Positions 7,914 to 16,233 of a DNA stretch of 64,000 nt are shown one piece after another. Source of the DNA: an uncultured Acetatifactor sp. Its GTDB lineage: Bacteria > Bacillota > Clostridia > Lachnospirales > Lachnospiraceae. Under the pieces are notes generated by a model. That model did no database searches. It was not told the origin of the DNA and saw only the letters and a program-made list of their open reading frames with translations. Made by a program: the position numbers and the translations under genes. How positions within the stretch are numbered: the stretch's first letter is position 1; each line of letters starts with the position of its first letter. Where the stretch lies: the NCBI GenBank assembly GCA_910584865.1, contig CAJUCE010000004.1, positions 90,123-154,122 on the forward strand, written 5' to 3'.

Positions 7914-10900
7914 TTATTTTTTCATTTCTTCCAAAGCATCAAAGGCACCGGCTATCGCCGCCTCTCTGGCGGCGTAAGCCGTCTTGCCGAATACATTGTC
8001 CACGGAATATTTCCAGCAGAGCTTCTCTGCCTCAAAACGGTACAGTACCACCACATGGCCGTCTATTTTCAGATACTCGTTTCCCTTTTTGGATACCATC
8101 CAGTCACGCCTCAGAAATCGTTCCTGCCTGGCCTGGCGCTTTTTGAATTCCGCCTCCCGTCTCTTGGCCGCCCCAATGTCGCCTTCCATTTTTCCTGCGC
8201 ATACGCAGCCTACAGACAGCGGCTTATAAGCGGGATGCTCCATGTGATGAACATAGCGGATAATCTGGTAACCGCACATCTGGCAGATTCCCACCGGCGC
8301 TCCCAGATCCTCCACGCCCACGCAGCTCCATCCGGAACGGGGTACATCCTCCTGCTTCCAGAGGTTCAGGCTGCTTTTCTGCGGCCGCTGTGCCTTGTCC
8401 GGCTGCGGCTCTTCGGCCTCATCCGGCTCTGCCGGCCGGTTCCGCATGACAGGGAGATCCCCTGCGATTATCTTTGCTTTTGCACCGCCCGGTTCTGTCG
8501 GGCAGTCCTTCCTTTCTTCCTTCTCTGACAGTCCTCTCCGTAAGTACTCCTCCCGCCGAGCCGCCTCTCCCTGACCTACTTTCCCTTCCGGCCGATCCGC
8601 TGCTTCCCGGCCCTCTGCACCTTCCTGCACCGCCGCTTTCCAGTGCTCTGTCTCTTCTATCTCTTCCCTACGGTCTGCTGTTTCCTGGCGCTCTGCCCCT
8701 TCCCGCCGCTCCTCTGCTTCCAAATGCTCTGTCTCTTCCCGACGCTCTGTCTCCCGCCTCTGCTCTCCCTCATTCATCCTCCCCGGAAAAGTCTTCTCCG
8801 AAACACGCGCTCCGCTGTCTGTCTCCTCTCTCTTCACAGCCTCCGGCCCCTGCGATGCCTGCGCCGCATCCCCCTTCCCGCGGATATCCGCATGCTCCCT
8901 GGCAAAATAACCGGCCGAGATATTCCTGGGATGCTGCAGCTTCTCGAATTTGACACAGTAGCTCCCCCGCTTTGCATCGATGGACTGAATTACTCCTTTT
9001 CCGAATATATGATGCTCCACCGCATCGCCCGGCTTCTTATCGACCGCCGGCTCCTCCCGCAACTCCCCGTTCAGCCTCGCCGTATACCTGCTGCGCTCCC
9101 GCCTAAGCTCTTCGGAAATCCGGCCGATCCGCGTATAATTTTCTTCCCCGATTTCCTCCAGAAAACGGGAATACAGCTTTTTCATTCCATTGTCCGAAGT
9201 GCCTTCCGAGTCCATCAGGAAAAGATATCTTTCCGCCCGGGTGATCGCCACATAACACAATCTGCGCTCTTCTTCCAGCCCCAGCTTCTTCCTCTCCCCC
9301 AATGTCTTCGCCGAAGGGAAGATCCCCTCCGTAAAACCCAGGATAAACACCGCAGGAAATTCCAGACCCTTGGAAGAATGAATGGTCATCAGCTTCACGG
9401 TATCCCTGGACTCGCCTCCGTCCTCCTCCCCGGACTGCAGCGCAATCTGGCGCAAAAATTCTGTCAGACTCAGATTCTCGCCGAATTCCCCTTCGAACTC
9501 GTTGGCAATGCGTTTGAATTCCGCCAGATTATCCAGCCTCTCCTCATCTCCCAGCTCCCGGATATAACTCTCATACCCGGTCTTCTCCGTGACTTCATTT
9601 ACAATATCCGATATGCGTAATTCCGCACATCTTTTGTGCATACTCTCCACAAAGCGAACGAAATCTCCCACGTCGCTGCCCGAAAATTCCGGATCATCCA
9701 GATTCTCGCTTAAAGTCCGAAACAATGTGAACCGGTTTTCCGAATCCGTATTTTGATCCCAGTCCCATCGGCCCGTAAGTTCTTCCCGGCTTCGGGCACA
9801 TTCCCTCTTCGTCTCCAGCAGGTTCATCTTCGCCCGCCCGAACCTCCTGCGGGGCGTGTTCACAACTCTTTTGAAGGCATCATCGTCGTCATAGGCAATC
9901 AGCTTCAGGTAAGCCAGAATATCCAGAATCTCCATTCTCTGGTAGAAACGGACACCTCCGAATATCTCATAAGGAATCTTTCTCTCCGCCAGCTTTTTTT
10001 CAGCCACACGGGATAAAAATCCGGAGCGGTACAGAATAGCGAAATCCGAATACCGCAGTCCCTCCCTCTTGTGTAAATCCAGAATCGTATCGGCCACCCG
10101 ATCCATTTCCGCAAAGTCATCTTTGGAATGAAAATGAACCACAGGCTTGCCCGCAGCGTTTCTGGTAAACAGGTCTTTCTTCAGACGCAGCTCGTTCTTC
10201 TCTATCAGGGTATTGGCACATTGCAGAATCTGGGGTGTAGATCTGTAATTCTGGTTCAGAATAATCGTCTTCGTCCCTTCATGGGCTTTGTCAAACTCCA
10301 CCAACAATCTGACATCCGATCCTCTCCATTCATAAATATTCTGATCCGGATCCCCTACAATCATCAGATTGCGATATCTTCTGGACAGGATCTCCACCAG
10401 ACGCATTTCTACGGCCGAGCTGTCCTGAAACTCATCCACCATGATATAATTCAGCCTCTCCTGCCACTTTTCCCGGATCTCCTCATCCGTCTCCAGCAGA
10501 TAGAGCGCACAGGCGATAAGATCATGAAAATCCAGCGAATAGGTGGCCTTCTGACGCTGCAGGAAGGACTCGATGATCCTGTCATCCTGATTTCTGATCT
10601 CCTCCATGATCTGGCAGGGCCTGGGATTACACAACCTGGCTACGTATTTCAGATTCCGTTTCACATAGCCGATCTTTCGCAGCATGGCTTCAAAGGTGGC
10701 ATAATCCAGCTTCAGCTCCATTCTCTGATAGATTTCACCCAGGACCGTCTTCTGCTGATGGTTATCCATGATCTGAAACTGCTTGTTCAGGAACAGCTTC
10801 TCCGGATTCTCCCTCAGCAGCCTGTTGCAAAATCCATGATACGTACAGATCAGGCTGACATCATTGTCATCCCCGATCAGTCCGCATATCCTCCTCTTCA

Positions 10901-11102
10901 TCTCTCCGGCCGCTTTGTTGGTAAAAGTGACACACAAAATATTGGAAGCGTCAATTCCGTAATCCTGCACCAGATAAGCATACCTGTTCACCAGCAGCTT
11001 GGTCTTCCCGCTGCCGGCACCGGCAATCACCCTCACATATCCTTCTGTCTCCAACACGGCCTCCCGCTGCCGCTCATTGAGATTCTCCAGTAATTCCGCC
11101 AT
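7914..11102 (-). CDS. UvrD/PcrA-type DNA helicase with a charged linker and a Cys-rich C-terminal domain
   Basis: About 1062 residues from the ATG at 11102 (GAGGG upstream; an upstream TTG is less likely). Superfamily 1A motifs are all present: GAGSGKT near residue 30, VDEFQDSS (Walker B), GDPDQNIYEWRGS, QNYRSTPQIL, TIHSSKGLEF and CYVAITRAE. It should unwind DNA 3' to 5' in repair. The family core ends near residue 740. It is followed by a Glu/Arg-rich repetitive linker (about 745-867), then a region with CQMCG, HHMEHP and GCVCAG, likely a metal-binding domain seen in small stand-alone phage or plasmid proteins, and a final beta-rich segment. Such a tail is not part of canonical PcrA. A second UvrD-type gene lies at 24500. 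Confidence 0.9.
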   Translation of the reverse strand: MAELLENLNERQREAVLETEGYVRVIAGAGSGKTKLLVNRYAYLVQDYGIDASNILCVTFTNKAAGEMKRRICGLIGDDNDVSLICTYHGFCNRLLRENPEKLFLNKQFQIMDNHQQKTVLGEIYQRMELKLDYATFEAMLRKIGYVKRNLKYVARLCNPRPCQIMEEIRNQDDRIIESFLQRQKATYSLDFHDLIACALYLLETDEEIREKWQERLNYIMVDEFQDSSAVEMRLVEILSRRYRNLMIVGDPDQNIYEWRGSDVRLLVEFDKAHEGTKTIILNQNYRSTPQILQCANTLIEKNELRLKKDLFTRNAAGKPVVHFHSKDDFAEMDRVADTILDLHKREGLRYSDFAILYRSGFLSRVAEKKLAERKIPYEIFGGVRFYQRMEILDILAYLKLIAYDDDDAFKRVVNTPRRRFGRAKMNLLETKRECARSREELTGRWDWDQNTDSENRFTLFRTLSENLDDPEFSGSDVGDFVRFVESMHKRCAELRISDIVNEVTEKTGYESYIRELGDEERLDNLAEFKRIANEFEGEFGENLSLTEFLRQIALQSGEEDGGESRDTVKLMTIHSSKGLEFPAVFILGFTEGIFPSAKTLGERKKLGLEEERRLCYVAITRAERYLFLMDSEGTSDNGMKKLYSRFLEEIGEENYTRIGRISEELRRERSRYTARLNGELREEPAVDKKPGDAVEHHIFGKGVIQSIDAKRGSYCVKFEKLQHPRNISAGYFAREHADIRGKGDAAQASQGPEAVKREETDSGARVSEKTFPGRMNEGEQRRETERREETEHLEAEERREGAERQETADRREEIEETEHWKAAVQEGAEGREAADRPEGKVGQGEAARREEYLRRGLSEKEERKDCPTEPGGAKAKIIAGDLPVMRNRPAEPDEAEEPQPDKAQRPQKSSLNLWKQEDVPRSGWSCVGVEDLGAPVGICQMCGYQIIRYVHHMEHPAYKPLSVGCVCAGKMEGDIGAAKRREAEFKKRQARQERFLRRDWMVSKKGNEYLKIDGHVVVLYRFEAEKLCWKYSVDNVFGKTAYAAREAAIAGAFDALEEMKK

Positions 11103-11285
11103 ATCCAAGCCCTCGCCATCCGCTCCCTCGCCTTTATCTCACAGCTTCTTATAACCCGTCCCTGCCGCACCGCTTTCCCCTTTGTTCCCTAATGCCGCGC
11201 TTCACTTTTTCCTTCCGCAGCTTCCGTAATGCCGCGCTCCTGATACCATTCATTCCTGCACGGCCCTCCCCCCGCGAAACCTGCC

Positions 11286-14200
11286 TTATTTCTCCCGAAT
11301 CAGCCCATGCAGCGTCTGCAGGGAATGTACCTCCCCGTTGCCGGCCTTTTGCACATGGAGAATCCCTTCCGCAGTGGCCTTCGCTGCCGCAATGGTAGTC
11401 ATATAGGGAATCTTTGCCTTGATCGCCGCCTTCCGCAGATAGCTGTCGTCGTACTCGCTGTCGTCTCCTACCGGGGAATTGATAATGAGATTAATCTCTC
11501 CGTTGGTAATCAGATCCAGCAGATTCGGCCTTCCTTCATATAATTTCTTCACCCTCCCGGCTTCTATTCCCGCCTCATTCAGCAATGTACAGGTGGTTCC
11601 GGTGGCAAGAATCCGAAATCCCGCATCCCGGAATGCCTTTCCTACCTCCACTACCTCGGCCTTATCCCTGCGGTTTACGCTGATCAGCACAGTGCCGCTC
11701 AAGGGAAGCCTGGTCTGGGTGGCTTCCTGGGCCTTGAAAAATGCTTCGCCTGCGGATGCGGACAGTCCCAATACTTCTCCGGTGGAACGCATCTCCGGTC
11801 CCAGGATCGGGTCAACCTCCGGGAACATATTGAAGGGGAATACCGCCTCCTTCACGCCGTAGTACGGAATCTCCTGTTCCTTTAATCCCGGCACAGGGGA
11901 CGGACGGCCCGTAATTTCGGATGTAATGATCTCCGTAGCCAGCGGCACCATGCGGATATTGCAGACCTTGGATACCAAAGGCACGGTACGGGATGCCCGG
12001 GGATTGGCCTCCAGCACATATACTCTGCCGTTCTCGATAGCATACTGCATATTCATCAGCCCGCGCACATGCATCTCTTCCGCAATCCTGCGAGTGTATT
12101 CCTTGATTACAGCCACATTTTCCTCCGAAATATGCCTGGAAGGAATCATGCATGCCGAGTCTCCGGAATGGATTCCCGCCAGCTCGATATGCTCCATCAC
12201 TGCGGGCACAAAGGCGTGGGTACCGTCGCTGATAGCATCCGCCTCACATTCGGTGGCATGATTCAGGAAACGGTCGATGAGAATAGGACGGTCCGGCGTC
12301 ACGCCCACCGCCGCCTTCATATAATCGGTGAGACTTTCGTCATGATACACCACCTCCATGCCTCTGCCTCCCAGCACATAGGAAGGGCGCACCATTACGG
12401 GATATCCGATCCTGTGGGCAATTTCCAGAGCCTCCTCCACCGTGGCAGCCATGCCGGACTCAGGCATAGGAATCTCCAGCTTGTCCATCATGGCCCGGAA
12501 CTGATCCCGATCCTCCGCCAGATCAATGACAGCTGGCGAAGTCCCCAAAATGCGCACCCCGTTTTTCTCCAGATCCGCAGCCAGATTCAGAGGTGTCTGT
12601 CCGCCGAACTGTGCAATCACGCCTACCGGCTGTTCCTTCTTATAAATACTCAGCACATCCTCCAGCGTTAACGGCTCGAAGTAGAGCTTGTCCGAAGTGT
12701 CATAGTCGGTAGACACTGTCTCCGGATTACAGTTTACAATAATTGTCTCAAAGCCCAGCTTCTTTAAAGCCAGCGAGGCATGGACACAGCAATAATCAAA
12801 TTCGATTCCCTGGCCGATACGGTTGGGACCGCCTCCCAGAATCATCACCTTTGGCCTGTCCTCCCGGACCGGATTCTTATCTGCTGCATTGTATGTGGAA
12901 AAATAGTATGCGCTGTCCGGCGTACCGCTGACGTGGACGCCCTCCCAGGCCTCCTCCACGCCCAGGGCAATCCTGCGCTCTCTGATATCCTGCTCCGGAA
13001 TCTCCAGCAGAATGCTCAGATACTTATCCGAGAATCCGTCCCTCTTGGCCTGAATAAGCTGCTCATCCCCGGGAAACGCCCCCCTGCAGGCCAGCAGCGC
13101 CAGCTCTTCCTGCGCCAGCTCCTCCATCTGCTCGATAAACCATTTCTTTACATGGGTAATCTCATGGATCTCTTCCACGGATGCGCCTTTTTTCAGCGCC
13201 TCATACATGGCAAAATGCCGCTCGCTGGAAGGATTCAGCAGCATCCGAAGTAGTTGCTCTCTGGATTTTTCCTCCAGCCTGGGCACCTGTCCCAGACCGT
13301 AACGTCCGATTTCCAGCGAACGGATGGCCTTCTGAAACGCTTCTTTATAATTTTTGCCGATGCTCATAACCTCTCCCACGGCCCGCATCTGGGTGCCCAG
13401 CCTGTCCTCCACACCCTTGAATTTCTCGAAGGCCCAGCGGGCGAACTTAATCACCACATAATCGCCGTCCGGTACATATTTATCCAATGTACCGTATTTC
13501 CCGCAGGGAATATCCTTCAGGGTAAGCCCTGCTGCCAGCATGGCGCTCACCAAAGCGATGGGGAAACCTGTCGCCTTGGATGCCAGGGCAGAGGATCTGG
13601 ATGTCCTGGGGTTGATCTCTATGACAATGATCCGGTCGCTGACAGGATCGTGCGCAAACTGCACATTGGTACCGCCGATGACCTGCACGGATTCCACGAT
13701 CCGGTAAGCCTGTTCCTGCAGTCTCTTCTGTACCTCCTCCGGTACGGTAAGCATCGGCGCCGCACAGAAGGAATCCCCTGTATGCACGCCCATGGGATCA
13801 ATATTCTCGATAAAGCAGACAGTGATCATATTGCCGTCCGCATCCCGTACTACTTCCAGTTCCAGCTCTTCCCAGCCCAGAATGGACTCTTCCACCAGCA
13901 CCTGTCCCACCAGGGAAGCCTGCAGTCCTCTGGCGCAGACAGTCCGCAGCTCATCTTTATTATATACCAGACCGCCCCCGGCGCCGCCCATGGTATAGGC
14001 CGGGCGCAGTACCACCGGGTATCCCAGTCTGTCCGCAATCTGCAGCGCTTCTTCTACCGTATAAGCCACTTCGCTTCGAGCCATCTCGATCCCCAGGGCA
14101 TTCATGGCATTCTTAAATTCAATCCGGTCCTCCCCCCGTTCGATGGCATCCACCTGCACGCCGATTACCTTCACCTGATACTTCTCCAGGATTCCTGCGC

Positions 14201-14510
14201 TTGCCAGCTCCGCACAGAGATTCAGTCCGGACTGGCCTCCCAAATTGGGCAGCAGCGCATCCGGCCGCTCCTTGGCGATAATCTGCTCCAGTCGTTCTTT
14301 ATTCAACGGTTCGATGTAGGTGACATCCGCGATCTCCGGATCTGTCATGATGGTTGCGGGATTGGAATTCACCAGCACAATCTCATAACCCATTTTTTTC
14401 AATGCCTTACAGGCCTGGGTGCCGGAGTAATCGAATTCGCAGGCCTGGCCTATAATGATTGGGCCGGAGCCTATGATCAGTACTTTCTTGATGTCTGTTC
14501 TCTGTGGCAT
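11286..14510 (-). CDS. carB: Carbamoyl-phosphate synthase large subunit
   Basis: 1074 residues, the normal length for CarB, ATG after AGGAGGT. It starts with the canonical KKVLIIGSGPIIIGQACEFDYSG. The two ATP-grasp halves are both present, each with its own GP..IGQ..EFDY motif (the second: GGPNRIGQGIEFDYC). It ends in the MGS-like allosteric domain (about 935-1074, RLPLSGTVLISVNRRDK...). It makes carbamoyl phosphate from bicarbonate, glutamine-derived ammonia and 2 ATP for pyrimidine and arginine synthesis. carA is not adjacent, which is unusual, and must be encoded elsewhere. Two fused structured promoter elements lie directly upstream (14548-14706). I see no PyrR site or T-box. Confidence 0.97.
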   Translation of the reverse strand: MPQRTDIKKVLIIGSGPIIIGQACEFDYSGTQACKALKKMGYEIVLVNSNPATIMTDPEIADVTYIEPLNKERLEQIIAKERPDALLPNLGGQSGLNLCAELASAGILEKYQVKVIGVQVDAIERGEDRIEFKNAMNALGIEMARSEVAYTVEEALQIADRLGYPVVLRPAYTMGGAGGGLVYNKDELRTVCARGLQASLVGQVLVEESILGWEELELEVVRDADGNMITVCFIENIDPMGVHTGDSFCAAPMLTVPEEVQKRLQEQAYRIVESVQVIGGTNVQFAHDPVSDRIIVIEINPRTSRSSALASKATGFPIALVSAMLAAGLTLKDIPCGKYGTLDKYVPDGDYVVIKFARWAFEKFKGVEDRLGTQMRAVGEVMSIGKNYKEAFQKAIRSLEIGRYGLGQVPRLEEKSREQLLRMLLNPSSERHFAMYEALKKGASVEEIHEITHVKKWFIEQMEELAQEELALLACRGAFPGDEQLIQAKRDGFSDKYLSILLEIPEQDIRERRIALGVEEAWEGVHVSGTPDSAYYFSTYNAADKNPVREDRPKVMILGGGPNRIGQGIEFDYCCVHASLALKKLGFETIIVNCNPETVSTDYDTSDKLYFEPLTLEDVLSIYKKEQPVGVIAQFGGQTPLNLAADLEKNGVRILGTSPAVIDLAEDRDQFRAMMDKLEIPMPESGMAATVEEALEIAHRIGYPVMVRPSYVLGGRGMEVVYHDESLTDYMKAAVGVTPDRPILIDRFLNHATECEADAISDGTHAFVPAVMEHIELAGIHSGDSACMIPSRHISEENVAVIKEYTRRIAEEMHVRGLMNMQYAIENGRVYVLEANPRASRTVPLVSKVCNIRMVPLATEIITSEITGRPSPVPGLKEQEIPYYGVKEAVFPFNMFPEVDPILGPEMRSTGEVLGLSASAGEAFFKAQEATQTRLPLSGTVLISVNRRDKAEVVEVGKAFRDAGFRILATGTTCTLLNEAGIEAGRVKKLYEGRPNLLDLITNGEINLIINSPVGDDSEYDDSYLRKAAIKAKIPYMTTIAAAKATAEGILHVQKAGNGEVHSLQTLHGLIREK

Positions 14511-14547
14511 ATTATGACCTCCTGATCTTGTATCACAATGTATTCAT

Positions 14548-14628
14548 GTTGAACCATAAGTGCATGCGTGTCAGCGCATATGAAATCCGAAGCTGACTCA
14601 CTATGCTCTCTGAGTCAACATTGTACCA
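14548..14628 (-). promoter_or_regulatory. Type 1 structured extended -10 element upstream of carB
   Basis: Minus-strand copy of the family seen at 18615 and 58367. It runs from TGGTACAAT (14620-14628) through a stem GTTGACTCA / TGAGTCAGC and a second stem (ATGCG / CGCAT) to a degraded TGGTTCAAC (14548-14556). It shares its first motif with the type 2 unit upstream. It is 81 bp long and ends 37 nt before the carB start. Confidence 0.65.
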
Positions 14629-14706
14629 TGTGCACAGCAACGCACATGGCACATGGCAGATGGCCATCCGGCCGTTTCCTGCCACGAATATGGTCATATT
14701 GTACCA
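14620..14706 (-). promoter_or_regulatory. Type 2 structured extended -10 element upstream of carB
   Basis: Minus-strand unit bounded by two TGGTACAAT motifs (14698-14706 and 14620-14628). Inside are GGCC-containing palindromes and the stem CCATGTGC / GCACATGG with a GTTGCTGT loop. The copy at 22535 has the same loop but different, still complementary, arms. The rest of the 14511-14824 gap holds no gene. Confidence 0.65.
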
Positions 14707-14824
14707 TAGATGAACCGATTTTACAAATACGAAAAAACGAATGCGTCTGTAAAAGGCTGATGTTTTCCGCCTTTTGTCTGGCGGAATCCATCAGCCCTTG
14801 CTTCTTCACAGCTTTTGCAGCCTT

Positions 14825-16141
14825 TTATTTTCCGGACTTGTCCTTATCCTGCTCTTTATTCTTATCCTGCTCTTTATTCTTGTCCTGCTCTTTGTCCTTA
14901 TCCCGGTGGAAATATTTATCCAGTTCCTTCTTCGTTTCCTCCGGCATTCCCTTCTTCACGGGAACCACTGCCGCATTGGCCACATCCCCGATCATCCTTA
15001 CGGCGAATTCCACATTCCTGCATATCGCCTTTTCGCTGAGCGTGGGCATCAGATCGTGAATGGTATGTATAGATGCCGTCACTGTCTCTCTGCTCAGTCC
15101 CAGCGCCGGAATCTCATTATCGCAGAAGGGCGCGGAATCACTGGAATGTACGCCTACCCCGAACTCTGCGGAATACCCTGTGATCTTACAATACTGCTCC
15201 GCAAATGTCTGCAGTTCCTTCTCGCCTGTGACAATGATTTTGTTTGCTCCCAAAACCGTGCCGCACATATCAAAGTTGAAACAGAACACAATCTTTTCCA
15301 GCAACTCCCTGTGCTGCTCCACATAAGCCTTTGACCCCAGCAACCCCAGCTCCTCGCTGCCGCACCAGACAAAGCGCAGGGTTCTTCTGGCGGGATGTGC
15401 CGCAAAATGCCTGAAGATCGCCAATAGTGCCGCCGTACCTGTGGCATTGTCCCAGGAACCTGTCCCCACAGGTACGGAATCATAATGAGCCGTGAGCACA
15501 ATGCTCTCCTCTTTCAGATCCGTTCCCTCGATCACAGCCGTGATATTCTGGCTCTCCGGCTCTGTATTCTCCTGCTCCAGGGTCAGGTGCACCTTCTCCA
15601 CTTCCTCCCGAACCAGCCAGAGCGCATCTGCCGCCGGGATAGCAAAACCGGGAATCGCCCCGTTTCTCATAAAATGCTCCCGCAGCCTTCTGGGATACAT
15701 GGATGCCTCCTCTGCTGAAAAGTAATATTTCCCCTGCATTACCATAAATGCCGCGGCCTTATGCTCCGCCAGGCGCTTATAGACATTCTCATCCGCAAGC
15801 TTGTTCAGCAGCACCACCTTACCTTCCAGATCGCCGACTCCCGCGAAATCGATCTCGGACGCCTCATCCAGATAAACCAGCTCACACTCTCTGTCAATGT
15901 TGCCCGACTGCAGAAAGGGCGCACAGGGAATCTCCCGGCCGGCCGCATGCACAGAGCATTTTGAGACCTTCGCATCAGGAATCCGGAATGTCTCATATTT
16001 CCCCCAGATGTCCTCCCGGCCTGCCTCCTGTGCGGCCCGATTGACTTCTCCCATAATCAGTTCCGCCGCCTTCTTCTCCTCTGCGCTTCCGCCTATCCGG
16101 ACGAAGCTCAGCTCCTTCACAATCTCCATCAGTTCTTTCAT
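14825..16141 (-). CDS. M28-family zinc aminopeptidase/exopeptidase
   Basis: 438 residues from the ATG at 16141, chosen because AGGAGGAC sits just upstream; the open frame extends 32 codons further without a ribosome site. M28 metal-site motifs are present: LTAHYDSVPVGTGSWDNATG, WCGSEELGLLGS, NFDMCGT, and the late His in SIHTIHDLMPT. No signal peptide is visible, so it is probably cytoplasmic and trims peptides. The C-terminal about 30 residues are a Lys/Asp/Glu/Gln low-complexity tail of repeated EQDKNK units (an 18-bp DNA repeat at about 14840-14900), which may vary in length. It lies downstream of the solute-binding-like lipoprotein gene (93 bp). Confidence 0.88.
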   Translation of the reverse strand: MKELMEIVKELSFVRIGGSAEEKKAAELIMGEVNRAAQEAGREDIWGKYETFRIPDAKVSKCSVHAAGREIPCAPFLQSGNIDRECELVYLDEASEIDFAGVGDLEGKVVLLNKLADENVYKRLAEHKAAAFMVMQGKYYFSAEEASMYPRRLREHFMRNGAIPGFAIPAADALWLVREEVEKVHLTLEQENTEPESQNITAVIEGTDLKEESIVLTAHYDSVPVGTGSWDNATGTAALLAIFRHFAAHPARRTLRFVWCGSEELGLLGSKAYVEQHRELLEKIVFCFNFDMCGTVLGANKIIVTGEKELQTFAEQYCKITGYSAEFGVGVHSSDSAPFCDNEIPALGLSRETVTASIHTIHDLMPTLSEKAICRNVEFAVRMIGDVANAAVVPVKKGMPEETKKELDKYFHRDKDKEQDKNKEQDKNKEQDKDKSGK

Positions 16142-16233
16142 TTTTTGTCCTCCTGGATTTCTATGAATATCTCCATTATACATGACTGCCGGCAGATTAC
16201 AATACTCCCGGCGGAAAACTTTTCTACTTACTC

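Noticed and set aside
14511..14824. A pyrimidine-responsive attenuator or riboswitch ahead of carB.
   Set aside because: The structures match the repeat family found before unrelated genes, and no PyrR-binding loop or terminator U tract is present.
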